DNA of 64,000 nucleotides from Bog-159 sp050008575. Its GTDB lineage: Bacteria; Acidobacteriota; Terriglobia; Bryobacterales; Bryobacteraceae. The notes beneath the pieces are model-generated. The model ran no database searches and was not told the origin of the DNA. It saw only the letters and a program-made list of their open reading frames with translations. Positions 44,864 to 53,965 of the stretch are shown in pieces. Both the position numbers and the translations under genes were made by a program. The stretch spans positions 1 to 64,000 of the forward strand of contig JBEKMJ010000012.1 in NCBI GenBank assembly GCA_050008575.1, read 5' to 3'. Within the stretch, counting starts at the first letter, position 1; every line of letters starts with the position of its first letter.

Positions 44864-45864
44864 ATCGATATTTGTGGGACAAGACCGGAGATCCCGATCC
44901 CGAGTTGCAGCAGTGGGAACAGTTGCTCGGCCGCTTCGCCGGCAGCGGGGCGGATCTCCATCTTGCTGCCGCCCGCGTGCGTCCTCCGAGAGCCGCCCCC
45001 TGGCATTATTTGCTGGCCGCCGCCGCATGCCTGCTGCTCGCAGTGGGCCTTGGCCTGCATTTCGCATGGCAGCCCGGCCCCGACTGGAAAGTGGTCGCAT
45101 TGTCAGGCGCTCCGCTAATCGATCGCCGGCCCATGGCGTCGCACGGAAGGATCGGCGTCGGCGGACTCCTGGAGACGGACGGGCGTTCGCGCGCGAAACT
45201 TCGGTTGGGTCTGATGGGGGCCATCGAAATCGAGCCGAATACCAGGGTGCGGCTCATTGCGACCGGCGCGGGCCGGCACCGTATCGCGCTCCAAAGCGGA
45301 ACCATCGCGGCGCGGCTGTGGGCGCCGCCCGCGACGCTCTCCGTGGATACGCCGTCGGCAACCGCGATCGATCTGGGCTGTGCCTTCACGGTGCATGTCG
45401 ACGAACACGGCGCGGGATTATTGCGCGTCACATCGGGATGGGTAGAGTTCCAACTCGACGACCGTCAGGCCATCGTACCGGCGGGCGCGGCGGCGCTGAC
45501 TCGGCCGGGCGTGGGTCCGGGAACGCCATTTTTCGAAGATTCGAGCAGCGCTTTCCGGTCGGCGCTGGAGCGCCTGGATTTCGGCGATAGCGGGTACGGC
45601 GACGCCGGTGCGCTGGCAGCGGTACTTTCCGAATCCCGCCCCAAAGATGTCTTGACCCTTCTAAGCCTGTTTCGCCGGCTGCCGCCCGCCGCGCGGGGCA
45701 TGCTGTTCGATCGCGCCGCCCAGCTTGTCCCGCCCCCTGCCGGACTCACCCGTCAGGATGCCATCGATGGTACGAATATCCACGGAATGGATGCGTGGTG
45801 GAAGAAACTCGGGCTGGGCAATGCCAAAAACTGGCTAATCAACTGGCGCGACATCCTTCGTTAG
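44860..45864 (+). CDS. FecR-domain membrane protein, probable sigma regulator
   Basis: 334 residues, GTG start overlapping the sigma stop (GTGA) with AGGAGG upstream. The N-terminal ~45 residues are cytosolic (YLWDKTGDPDPELQQWEQLLG), then one membrane helix (about 47-66, WHYLLAAAACLLLAVGLGLHF). The extracytoplasmic part has the FecR fold (RIGVGGLLETDGRSRAKLRLG, IEIEPNTRVRLI, VDTPSATAIDLGCAFTVHVDE, VTSGWVEFQLDDRQAIVPAG). Sigma/FecR pairs couple an envelope signal to transcription. No TonB receptor gene is next to it. The C-terminal ~90 residues are not recognised. Confidence 0.85.
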   Translation: MNRYLWDKTGDPDPELQQWEQLLGRFAGSGADLHLAAARVRPPRAAPWHYLLAAAACLLLAVGLGLHFAWQPGPDWKVVALSGAPLIDRRPMASHGRIGVGGLLETDGRSRAKLRLGLMGAIEIEPNTRVRLIATGAGRHRIALQSGTIAARLWAPPATLSVDTPSATAIDLGCAFTVHVDEHGAGLLRVTSGWVEFQLDDRQAIVPAGAAALTRPGVGPGTPFFEDSSSAFRSALERLDFGDSGYGDAGALAAVLSESRPKDVLTLLSLFRRLPPAARGMLFDRAAQLVPPPAGLTRQDAIDGTNIHGMDAWWKKLGLGNAKNWLINWRDILR

Positions 45865-45865
45865 T

Positions 45866-46100
45866 GGGGCAGACCTCCAGGTCTGCGCGGGTCCTCCAGG
45901 ACCCGCCCTCGTAGCGCAGGCACGCATGCCTGCCGCGCTGACACGCCTATCGGCGCAGGCGAGCTTCGCTCGCCGAAATGTAGAAACTCCAGCAGGCGAG
46001 CTTCGCTCCCCGCGGAGCGGGCCTGCGAGGCCCGCGCAGGCTGCGAGCCTGCCCCACTAGCGAAAATGTACAAACTCCGGAGCCGAGCTTCGCCCGCCCT
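45866..46100. repeat. Array of short palindromes
   Basis: Six or more different hairpins in about 200 bp: AGACCTCCAGGTCT, GCGGGTCCTCCAGGACCCGC, GCAGGCACGCATGCCTGC, GGCGAGCTTCGCTCGCC, GCGGGCCTGCGAGGCCCGC, GCAGGCTGCGAGCCTGC. A near-copied AAAATGTA(C/G)AAACTCC phrase occurs twice. No coding potential. This is the densest cluster in the window. Confidence 0.85.
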
Positions 46101-46144
46101 TGCGGGCCATCCCGGACCCGTCACATCGCCGGCTGAAGCCCGCG

Positions 46145-47284
46145 CTACCGCACTTTCTCCCACCGCCCATTCCCCGCCGACCGCAGCACCGCATCCGTGA
46201 CATAATCCGTAGCCAACCCATCGCGAAACGACGGCCCCGGAATCTGCCCGTCCCCCAGGCCCGCCAAGAAATCGGCCACCTGATGGACAAATGTGTGCTC
46301 GTAGCCGATCTGCAATCCCGGCACCCACCAGTTCTTCATATAAGGGTGGTCGCCATCGGTGACGTGAATCGACCGCCAGCCGCGCAGCCGGCCTTCGCCG
46401 CCATGATCGAAGTATTCCAGCCGATGCAAATCGTGCAAGTCCCAGAAAATCGAAGCGCGCTCGCCGTTGATCTCAAGCGTGTAAAGCGCCTTGTGCCCGC
46501 GCGCGTACCGCGTGGCTTCAAACGTGGCCAGCGACCCGTTTTCGAAGCGCGCCAGAAACGCGCTGGCGTCGTCGATGCCCACCTTCTCCACGCGGCCCGT
46601 GAGCGCGTGCGGCCGCTCCTTGACGAACGTCTCGGTCATGGCGGTGACCTGGTCGATCCCGCCGTTCAGCCACATCGCCGTGTCGATGCAATGCGCCAGC
46701 AAGTCGCCGGTCACGCCGCTGCCGGCTACGTTCACGTCCAGGCGCCACAATCCCGCGCCGCCCTGCGGCAGATCGGCCGAGATGGTCCAATCCTGCAGAA
46801 ACTTCGCGCGGTAATGGAAGATCTTGCCCAGACGCCCTTCGTCGATCAACTGCTTGGCCAGCGTCACGGCCGGCACGCGCCGGTAGTTGTACCAAACCAT
46901 GTTGGGCACGCCGGCCTTCTCCACCGCTTCCACCATGCGCGCGGATTCCGCGGCGTTGCGGCCCAGAGGCTTCTCGCAGAGCACCATCTTCCCCGCCCCG
47001 GCCGCGGCGATGGCGATTTCCGCGTGCGTATCGTTGGGGCTGGCGATATCGATCAGATCGATATCCGGCCGCTCTACCAGCGCCCGCCAATCGGTCTCGG
47101 CCGTACCATAGCCCCACTGTTCGGCAAACGCGGCCACCTTGCCGGCGTCCCGCGCGCACACCGCCTGCAACACTGGGCGGTACGGCACATCGAAAAACTG
47201 GTTCACTCTCAAGAAAGCGTTGGAATGCGTACGGCCCATGAAGCCGTAACCGACCAGACCGACCCGCAGCGGCTTCTTAGTCAT
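46145..47284 (-). CDS. Gfo/Idh/MocA-family oxidoreductase
   Basis: 379 residues from ATG 47284. Rossmann motif VGLVGYGFMGRTHSNAF, then VLCEKPLGRNAAESARM with the family EKP, and VWYNYRRVPAVTLAKQLIDEGRLGKI. The C-terminal domain includes DLLAHCIDTAMWL with the catalytic His region and ends with the usual DGLATDYVTDAVLRS. Cytosolic NAD(P)-dependent sugar/inositol dehydrogenase type. Overlaps the TIM-barrel gene upstream by 8 bp; such isomerase plus dehydrogenase pairs catabolise inositol-like or rare sugars (inference). Confidence 0.92.
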   Translation of the reverse strand: MTKKPLRVGLVGYGFMGRTHSNAFLRVNQFFDVPYRPVLQAVCARDAGKVAAFAEQWGYGTAETDWRALVERPDIDLIDIASPNDTHAEIAIAAAGAGKMVLCEKPLGRNAAESARMVEAVEKAGVPNMVWYNYRRVPAVTLAKQLIDEGRLGKIFHYRAKFLQDWTISADLPQGGAGLWRLDVNVAGSGVTGDLLAHCIDTAMWLNGGIDQVTAMTETFVKERPHALTGRVEKVGIDDASAFLARFENGSLATFEATRYARGHKALYTLEINGERASIFWDLHDLHRLEYFDHGGEGRLRGWRSIHVTDGDHPYMKNWWVPGLQIGYEHTFVHQVADFLAGLGDGQIPGPSFRDGLATDYVTDAVLRSAGNGRWEKVR

Positions 47285-48356
47285 GGCCGTTCCCGCTGGG
47301 CTCCTGCCAGCCGTGGGCATCGCGCACCGCGAGCATCGCCGCCAGGATGTCGTTCCAGGTGCTCTGCTCCATCATCACCGCGTTGGGAAACATGCATCCA
47401 TCCCAGCAGATATGGCGCATCGATTGGGTCAACTGCCCCCGTTCGTCGCGCAGCCAATGGCCGGCGTCGCGCACGATGTCGAGTTTGCCGTTCGGGTCGT
47501 ACGGCAGGCAATGGTGGCCGGTCTTGTCGTGCGATGCCGATCCATGCACGGTCGCATCGTTTTGCGCCACATGGAAATCGACGGTCCACGGGCGCAACGC
47601 CCCGGTCAGTTGGCGCAGGGCCTCCTGGAAACGGCTGGTCTGCTCCCACTCGAAATCCGCCGGCAGGATGCGGTCTTCCGGCGCGTTGTAACCCAGTGTG
47701 AAGAGCAGCGTATGCGCCATATCGGCCTGGAATCCCAGCGTGCCGGGCTGGTCCACCAGCTCCAGAAGCTGCAGCATGCGCCGCCAGCTATGCATACCGC
47801 CCCAGCAGATCTCGCCTTCGGCCGCCAGGCGTTGGCCGAAGCCGTCGGCCACTTCGCAAGCCTCGCGGAACGTCTGCGCGATCAGGCGGGTGTTGCCGTC
47901 CGGATCTTTGGCCCATTCCGCAGGGCTGGCCGCCGAATCGATGCGCACAATTCCGTTCGGCCGCACGCCTAAGCCGTGCAGCTTGCGTGCGATGGCGCTG
48001 GCCTTGCGCACTTGCACAACGAAATGCTGCCGCTCTTCCTCATTGCCCATGGCCGAGCCGCCGCCGGTCAGCGGCCAGACGGGCGCCACCACAGACCCCA
48101 CCACCAGGCCCAGCGCGCGCACTTGCTCGGCCAGCCGCGCCAGATCGTCATCGCTCGCGTCGATCGAGACGTGCGGGTCGAACAGAAAGAGGTCCACCCC
48201 ATCGAAACGCGCGCCGTCCACTTCCGCGGCCGCGGTGAGGCGCAACATGGTGTCCAGGCCGATGGGCGGCTCGGAATCCTGGCCTTTGCCCACCAAGCCC
48301 GGCCACATGGCGTTGTGGATACGGGGGAAGTTGTGGCGCGAACTTGGCACATTCAT
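47277..48356 (-). CDS. Xylose-isomerase-like TIM-barrel protein
   Basis: 359 residues from ATG 48356 (MNVPSSRHNFPRIHNAMWPG). AP-endonuclease-2/sugar-isomerase fold: DGVDLFLFDPHVSIDASDDDL, LVVGSVVAPVWP, GEICWGGMHSWRRMLQLLELV with metal-ligand Glu/His, QADMAHTLLF with Asp/His, and DFHVAQNDATVHGSASHDKTGHHCLPYDPNG. These are typical divalent-metal ligands of sugar-phosphate isomerase/epimerases. Coupled to the Gfo/Idh gene downstream. Substrate unknown. Confidence 0.88.
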   Translation of the reverse strand: MNVPSSRHNFPRIHNAMWPGLVGKGQDSEPPIGLDTMLRLTAAAEVDGARFDGVDLFLFDPHVSIDASDDDLARLAEQVRALGLVVGSVVAPVWPLTGGGSAMGNEEERQHFVVQVRKASAIARKLHGLGVRPNGIVRIDSAASPAEWAKDPDGNTRLIAQTFREACEVADGFGQRLAAEGEICWGGMHSWRRMLQLLELVDQPGTLGFQADMAHTLLFTLGYNAPEDRILPADFEWEQTSRFQEALRQLTGALRPWTVDFHVAQNDATVHGSASHDKTGHHCLPYDPNGKLDIVRDAGHWLRDERGQLTQSMRHICWDGCMFPNAVMMEQSTWNDILAAMLAVRDAHGWQEPSGNGHD

Positions 48357-48367
48357 GATGCGCCATA

Positions 48368-48700
48368 TTAGCACGCGCGGATCGGCCGCTCGCGATCCCG
48401 GCGCCCCGGGTTGAAACTCCGCACGGTTCGCGCCAGGCGCGCGGCGTCCACGCGCTCGCCCGGCTCCATGCGCAGCCAACTCCCGGCCACTTCGAGGATG
48501 GCGCCGACCCAACAGCGCGCCAGGATGCCGCGATCTTGGACCCCGGCCCGAGGCGCCGCGGATGCCAGTGCCGCCGCCACCGAGCGCACATGGCTCTCAA
48601 GTACGGCGCGGTGCGCTTCCTCCAGGCGGCCGCCCCGCTCTCTTGCGTGGTTGCCTGGTTTAGCGCCGCGGCTATCCGCTATAGCCGAACGCGCCCCGAA
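48368..48700 (-). pseudogene. Unrecognised C-terminal fragment
   Basis: A minus-strand frame open from about 48700 to 48368 without a convincing start: LEEAHRAVLESHVRSVAAAL, then RGILARCWVGAILEVAGSWL and ERVDAARLARTVRSFNPG. The helical pattern would fit the C-terminal ligand domain of a TetR-type regulator, but this is a guess. No N-terminal DNA-binding half is present. Confidence 0.3.
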
Positions 48701-48702
48701 AC

Positions 48703-49680
48703 TTACGCGCTCGCCAGCAGTTCGTCCCAGGTCACTTCGCGCTTCGTCTCGTATGCCAGGCGGCCGAGCAGGCTCGTGAATGTAGCGTCCGCCGCGCCGG
48801 CGGCCATGCTGTAAGGCTTGCGCTCGACGATGCCGGTGAAGAACGATTCCACCGCGTCGATGGTGATCTCGCGCTTCGATTCGCCTTTCTCAATCAGGCT
48901 GCGGTCGCGCAGGTCGTCCGCGTTCTGCAAAGGCGAATTCACCACCGGCCCGTGCCAGCGGTAATACGTGCGCGCCGTCTCGAGCATGCCCTCCGGGCCG
49001 AAGAAGCGCTCCTTCACGTCGCGATATCCGGTGGTGTGCTTGACGCTCAGCAGCCAGCCTTCGATACCGCCGGGATAGGTGTAAACGATATCGTGATGGT
49101 CGGAATTCCAATCGCGGTACTTTGTAGCGCACCCCGCCGCGCCCCACGGCTTTCAACGGATGCGCGGCGGCAAACCAGTTCAGCACATCGACGCCGTGGC
49201 AATCCTGCGACACGATGCAGCCGCCGGAGTAGTCCATCCAGTAATTCCAGAGGCGCAGTTTGGCGTCCTCGGGCGGATAGGGCGACTGGAAGCCGGTGAT
49301 GGGCCGGTCGCCCAGAATCCAGTAGCTCATCATTTGGGTGAGTGGCCCGATCTTGCCCGTGCGCAGAATTTTTCCCGCCGCCGGGTATTCGGGACTGTAG
49401 CGCTGCTGGAAGCCGCACTAATCGTCTTCGACGGGTCGGCCTTCGCGGCGGCGCGCAGCATGCGCTTGACGCCGGCCACATCGGCGCCCGCCGGCTTCTC
49501 GCAATAAATATGCTTGCGGGCGCGCGCGCCGGCGGCGCCCGGAATATCGGTCATGGCCTTGTCGATGCGGTCCGGGAAGAGGTCGCAGACGGCCGTCAGC
49601 CGCGCACGCGGATCGCGCGCCATGTGGCCCCACGTACCGGCCGCGCCCGCGAGAGCTTGCCGCCTGGTCAGTTGTGCCAC
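48703..49680 (-). pseudogene. Tat-exported Gfo/Idh/MocA oxidoreductase, decayed
   Basis: Begins at GTG 49680, after AGGAGGACTC, with the Tat-type VAQLTRRQALAGAAG. Homology then skips directly to RDPRARLTAVCDLFPDRID, so the first Rossmann strand is deleted, and again from TDIPGAAG to ARKHIYCEKPAGADV, a second deletion. Frameshifts follow near 49420 and 49125 before LRLWNYWMDYSGGCIVSQDC, NWFAAAHPLKAVG, then VKERFFGPEGMLETARTYYRW and the final EVTWDELLAS. All pieces are in the right order; the protein cannot be functional. Confidence 0.8.
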
Positions 49681-49735
49681 GAGTCCTCCTTCATCCCGAT
49701 GGGAAGACTCACTGTATGTCCGCGCGGCGCGGAAC

Positions 49736-50147
49736 TCAATCCCGTCCGATGGCCAGCACGAAGTAATGCGCGGGCGCGGTTCCGGCGTTGTGCCAGCCGT
49801 GTTCTTCGTTGGATGCCACGTACGCCACCGACCCAGGCCCGAGCTTGGCGCTGCGCCCGGCGATGGTCGCTTCCACGATGCCCTCGCGGATGAGGATCGT
49901 CTCTTCATGGACATGACGATGCGGCGGATGCGGCGCGCCACCGGGCGGCAACTCCGTCTCATGCAGCTCGATGCGCACGCCGTGCGTTTCGCCATCGAAT
50001 ACGGGGCGGGTTTGGTTTCCCCCGCTGGCGTGCACGGGGAGCTGGTCGAAGCTGTAAGTCTTGGAGCGCAAGAGCGCTCTGCGCTCCCGCCCGGGTCCCT
50101 GCGAGAAGCGGAAGCAGCACGCTTAGTTCTCTACGGGAGTATTCCAT
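49736..50147 (-). CDS. Cupin-domain protein; signal peptide in a shifted frame
   Basis: The cupin (49736-50071) has HPPHRHVHEETILIREG with the metal-binding HxH...E, GPGSVAYVASNEEHGWHN with the second His, and ends YFVLAIG. In related proteins a Tat/Sec leader precedes this domain; here MEYSRRELSVLLPLLAGTRAGAQ begins at ATG 50147 but in a different frame, shifting near 50075. Either the gene carries a frameshift, or a cytosolic cupin starts at TTG 50071. Sugar or small-molecule binding is likely. Confidence 0.65.
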
Positions 50148-50168
50148 GGGCGCTTCTCCGTCCGGCCT

Positions 50169-52247
50169 TCAAAAAGGGTGCCGCAGCGCACGGGGCCGGG
50201 TGGGGACCAGGACACGGATGACCTCGTTGGCGCTGTCCGCGATGTACACTTTGCCCGCTCCCGCGGCCATGCCCATGGGCCCACTCAACTCCGCGCTGGT
50301 GGCTGCGCCGCCGTCACCCGAGTAACCGCTGGTCCCATTTCCGGCGATCGTGGCGATCACACCGTTCGACACTTTGCGGATTACATTGATGGGGCCGCTT
50401 TCCGCGATATACACGTTGCCCACCGAGTCTACAGCCACCCCGGAGGGAGCAAATAGCCCAGCACTGGCTGCCGGGCCGTTGTCGCCGAAGTAGCCGTTGG
50501 TTCCATTTCCGGCGAAGGTGGCGATTACCCCGTTCGAGACCTCGAAGATCGCGTTCATATCGATGCCGGCGTCCGCGATGTATACATTGCCGGATGCGTC
50601 CACGGCCACGGCTACGGGCAAGTTCAACTCCGCGCTGGTCGCCGGACCGTTGGGGAGCGAGTATCCGCGTGCTCCATTTCCGGCAAAAGTCGTGATGATG
50701 CCGTTCGAGACTTTGCGGACCACGCTGCAACCGGCGTCCGCGATATAGACATTGCCGGCCGCGTCCGCTGCCACACCCACCGGAGCGCACAACTGTGCGT
50801 TGGCGGCCGGGCCATTGTCGCCGGAGTAGCCGTATATCCCATTTCCGGCAATGGTGGAGATCACGCCGCCCGAGATTTTGCGGATCGCGCTATTATGGGT
50901 GTCCGCGATGTATATGTTGCCGGATGCGTCCACGGCCACGCCACTGGGTTGGTTCAAGGCCGCACTGGTGGCCGGGCCGTTGTCGCCGGAGTAGCCGAAT
51001 GTCCCGTTGCCGGCAACGGTGACGATCACGCCGCCCGAAACCTTGCGGATCGCATTGTCAAAGGCATCCACTATATACACATTGCCGGATGCATCCACGG
51101 CCGCGCCACGGGGCTGATATAACGCGGCGCCGGTGGCCGGGCCGTTGTCACCGAAACTCACGCTGGCGCCCCCGGCGAGCGTAGCGATCGCGCCGTTCGA
51201 AACCTTGCGGATGCGCGCGTTGCCGGAGTCCGCGATGTACACGTTGCCCAAGGCGTCCACAGCCACGCCAGTGGGCCCATTCAACTCCGCGCCGGCGGGC
51301 GGACCGTTGTCGCCCGAGTAACCTTTTGTTCCATCGCCGGCAAAGGTGGTGACGACGCCCTTCGAGACCTTGCGGATCGCGTTGTTATCCATGTCCGCGA
51401 TGTACACATTGCCGGATGCGTCCACGGCCACGCTCGCCGGATAGTCGAACGTCGCGCTGGTAGCCGGGCCGTTGTCGCCCGTGTAACCGGTTGCTCCATA
51501 TACTCCCGCAAAGGTGGTGATCACGCCTTTCGAGACCTTGCGGACCACACCGCCGGCCACGATGTATACATTGCCCGATACATCCGCGGCCACGTTAAAG
51601 GGCAGCCCCAACACCGCGTTGACGGCCGGACCGTTGTCGCCGGAGAAAAGCGCTGGGTTCGTCCCGTTTCCGGCAAAAGTGGAGATCGCGCCGTTCGAGA
51701 CTTTGCGGACCACATAGTTTTCGCTGTCCGCGATGTATACGTTGCCGGGTGCGTCGACAGCCACGCCAAAGGGCTGGTTCAACCGTGCGCTGGTGGCCGG
51801 GCCGCCGTCGCCCAAATAACCCGGGAATCCATTTCCGGCGATCGTGGTGATGACGCCGTTCGAAACCTTGCGGATCCGGTTGTTTTGAGTGTCCGCGATG
51901 TACACGTTACCGGCCGCATCCGCGGCCACGCCCATCACCACGTTTAACTCCGCGCTGGTGGCCGGGCCGTTGTCGCCGGAGTAACCGGCCGTTCCATTTC
52001 CGGCGAACCGGGTCAGTTCCCCGGTCGCGGCATCCACCCGGAAAACCACGTTCCATACGTCGGCCGCGAAATAAGCGTTGCCCGCGCCATCGACGGCCAC
52101 GCCCGAGCCACTCTGCGTCAGGCGCACGGACGTGGCGGGCACGTTATTCAGCAGCGCGCCCCCGGCGAAAGTATGTATGGTGTAATCTTGCCCTGGCGCC
52201 GCGGAGCACAGCGCCAGCGTTAGAAAGAACTGAGTTAGTAACCGCAT
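50169..52247 (-). CDS. Secreted NHL-repeat beta-propeller protein
   Basis: 692 residues. Signal peptide MRLLTQFFLTLALCSAAPGQ, then about 12 NHL repeats of ~55 residues: GVAVDASGNVYIADTxNxxIRKVSNGVITTFAGNGTxGYSGDNGPATSAELN. Enough blades are present for two six-bladed propellers. No catalytic domain. Close to identical repeats at DNA level suggest recent internal duplication. Extracellular; ligand unknown. Confidence 0.93.
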   Translation of the reverse strand: MRLLTQFFLTLALCSAAPGQDYTIHTFAGGALLNNVPATSVRLTQSGSGVAVDGAGNAYFAADVWNVVFRVDAATGELTRFAGNGTAGYSGDNGPATSAELNVVMGVAADAAGNVYIADTQNNRIRKVSNGVITTIAGNGFPGYLGDGGPATSARLNQPFGVAVDAPGNVYIADSENYVVRKVSNGAISTFAGNGTNPALFSGDNGPAVNAVLGLPFNVAADVSGNVYIVAGGVVRKVSKGVITTFAGVYGATGYTGDNGPATSATFDYPASVAVDASGNVYIADMDNNAIRKVSKGVVTTFAGDGTKGYSGDNGPPAGAELNGPTGVAVDALGNVYIADSGNARIRKVSNGAIATLAGGASVSFGDNGPATGAALYQPRGAAVDASGNVYIVDAFDNAIRKVSGGVIVTVAGNGTFGYSGDNGPATSAALNQPSGVAVDASGNIYIADTHNSAIRKISGGVISTIAGNGIYGYSGDNGPAANAQLCAPVGVAADAAGNVYIADAGCSVVRKVSNGIITTFAGNGARGYSLPNGPATSAELNLPVAVAVDASGNVYIADAGIDMNAIFEVSNGVIATFAGNGTNGYFGDNGPAASAGLFAPSGVAVDSVGNVYIAESGPINVIRKVSNGVIATIAGNGTSGYSGDGGAATSAELSGPMGMAAGAGKVYIADSANEVIRVLVPTRPRALRHPF

Positions 52248-52418
52248 AATAAGACCTCGATTCGGTAGCCCAAGATGGACGCCGCCGGCAAAATGGCGGG
52301 TCGAACGTCTGCGAACTCCGCGTCAGCAGGGGCAGTGCCGTTTGGGCTAGATGCGGGATCCTTGGTTTGTATTATAACTCACTTCCGGTGATTCCGATAT
52401 GGACTCGCGGGAATGGAC

Positions 52419-53381
52419 TTAGCCCGCGGATTGGCTGATCGCGTCCAGGTGCTTAGCCAAATCTTCTTCGACGCGCGACTTACCACCGATGCTGTCGCCG
52501 TAGAAGACGACTCGATAGCTCGCGATATCGAACGGGAGATTACCACCGCGTTGTGCCAATAGGATGGTGGGTTTCCCGAGCGCCTGTGCGTACCCCAGTT
52601 CATAGAAGACGTTAGGATTCGCCGGTGTAATCTCGGCGATTACGATCTCGGATTGGCTGATCTCGCGTTGCATGTCCTGAAAGATCACGCCCGGGCCCGA
52701 CTTCTCGTCGATCCTCACCACTTCGTAGAGCTTCTCCGCTTGTGGCTTGATGACCTCGCGATAGAAGGTGTCGAACGGCTCCCGATATTCCATCGCGACG
52801 AATGCGCGAGGCCGGCCAGCGGCGGCGGCAAAATTCGAGAATCGCACGGAGTGGCTTCCCGCAGCGGTCAGCCCGGTCTGTTTTCCCTCAAGAGGTCGCG
52901 GAACAAGGATTTCCAGCACCCTGACGCCGTCCACGCTAACGCGTAGTTCCTGCCCTCTGAGCGACACCTCCAAAGTGTACTTCCGACCGGCTTCCAGCGC
53001 GTCGCGCGGACCTGCAAATTTAAGCGGACGCCAGCCAAAGCCGCTCACGGACTCGCCGACGCAGTAGGCAGCTTGACTGGCGCCAAGCTGAACCTGCAAA
53101 TAATACCGCTCCGGGGAGCGGTAACCCAAGACCATGCCGCCCGCAAAGATACCGGACGAGATGTCTTCGAACTCCACATCCACGCTGCAGGCGCCGCTGC
53201 GAAGCTCCCTGTTGTTGACCAGGATGCCCACTGGGAATTCCTGCCCATGAGCGGCAAATCGCTCGTCTCCGCCCTGGTATGCGATCTCTTCGTCGCCGAC
53301 CGACCAGTGCCCCAGAATCGGAGCCCATCGAATCGAGGGCGAACCCCCGTTCGAAACTGGCGAATTGCCGTTTGGCTTCAC
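52419..53381 (-). CDS. LamG/DUF1080-like domain fused to a TIR/deoxyribosyltransferase-like domain
   Basis: 320 residues, no signal peptide. Residues ~20-190 look like a concanavalin-type jelly roll of the LamG/DUF1080 kind: WAPILGHWSVGDEEIAYQGG, FAGGMVLGYRSPERYYLQVQLG, GRKYTLEVSLRGQELRVSVDG, GLTAAGSHSVRFSNF. Residues ~190-315 are a nucleotide-binding TIR-like / nucleoside 2-deoxyribosyltransferase-like domain: PRAFVAMEYREPFDTFYREV, IFQDMQREISQSEIVIAEIT, NPNVFYELGYAQALGKP with candidate catalytic Glu261, then LPFDIASYRVVFYGD. TIR-like domains of this sort serve as NAD(P)- or nucleotide-degrading effectors in several defence systems. Function here is inferred; the gene sits 28 bp from the duplicated comM end. 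Confidence 0.75.
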   Translation of the reverse strand: MKPNGNSPVSNGGSPSIRWAPILGHWSVGDEEIAYQGGDERFAAHGQEFPVGILVNNRELRSGACSVDVEFEDISSGIFAGGMVLGYRSPERYYLQVQLGASQAAYCVGESVSGFGWRPLKFAGPRDALEAGRKYTLEVSLRGQELRVSVDGVRVLEILVPRPLEGKQTGLTAAGSHSVRFSNFAAAAGRPRAFVAMEYREPFDTFYREVIKPQAEKLYEVVRIDEKSGPGVIFQDMQREISQSEIVIAEITPANPNVFYELGYAQALGKPTILLAQRGGNLPFDIASYRVVFYGDSIGGKSRVEEDLAKHLDAISQSAG

Positions 53382-53407
53382 GCGGCGTCCTCGGTTGCTA
53401 TTCTACC

Positions 53408-53867
53408 TTAGTTCCAATAATTGCGATCCAGGCTGCGATACTGTACCGCTTCGGCGACATGTTTGGCGGATATAGTCTTCGATTCGCCCAGGTCGGCGAT
53501 GGTCCGCGCCAGCTTCAGAATCCGGTCGTGCGCGCGCGCCGAGAGTCCCGTGCGCCGCACCGCCATTTCGAGCGTACGCTCGCCGGCTTCGTCCAGCATG
53601 CACAGCTTGCGGATATGGCGTGTCGGCATCTGCGCGTTGTAGAAGCCGCGGGCGCGCTGGATGGCGCGGGTGCGCCCCACTACCGCGCGAATCTCCGTGG
53701 ATGACTCGCTGGCATCGTTGGCGCGCATCTCTTTGTAAGGCAAGGCGGGGACTTCCAGGTGGATATCGATGCGGTCGAGCAGCGGCCCGCTGATCTTGCC
53801 CAGATAGCGCTGGATTATGCCCGGCGTGCAGCGGCACTCGCGCGGCGTCGTCATAGAAACCGCATTG
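53408..53867 (-). pseudogene. Second copy of the comM (yifB) 3' end
   Basis: 53411-53867 matches 56172-56630 (the end of the intact comM gene), with about 17 substitutions and one 2-base deletion by my count, roughly 96% identity. It encodes the last ~150 residues (YLGKISGPLLDRIDIHLEVP through EAVQYRSLDRNYWN) and ends in TAA instead of TGA. The 2-base loss near 53850 breaks the frame at its upstream edge. There is no start or ATPase core, so it is not expressed as a useful protein. It is one arm of a direct repeat around the AAA/TOPRIM-like pair. Confidence 0.92.
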
Positions 53868-53965
53868 GCGCCCGTGCAGATAGCAACTGAACGGAGTATC
53901 AAACTGGAGTGCCCGGCATTTGGATCACCTCAGGGTTACGTCCAGCCTGTCGCCGGTTTCCGTGT

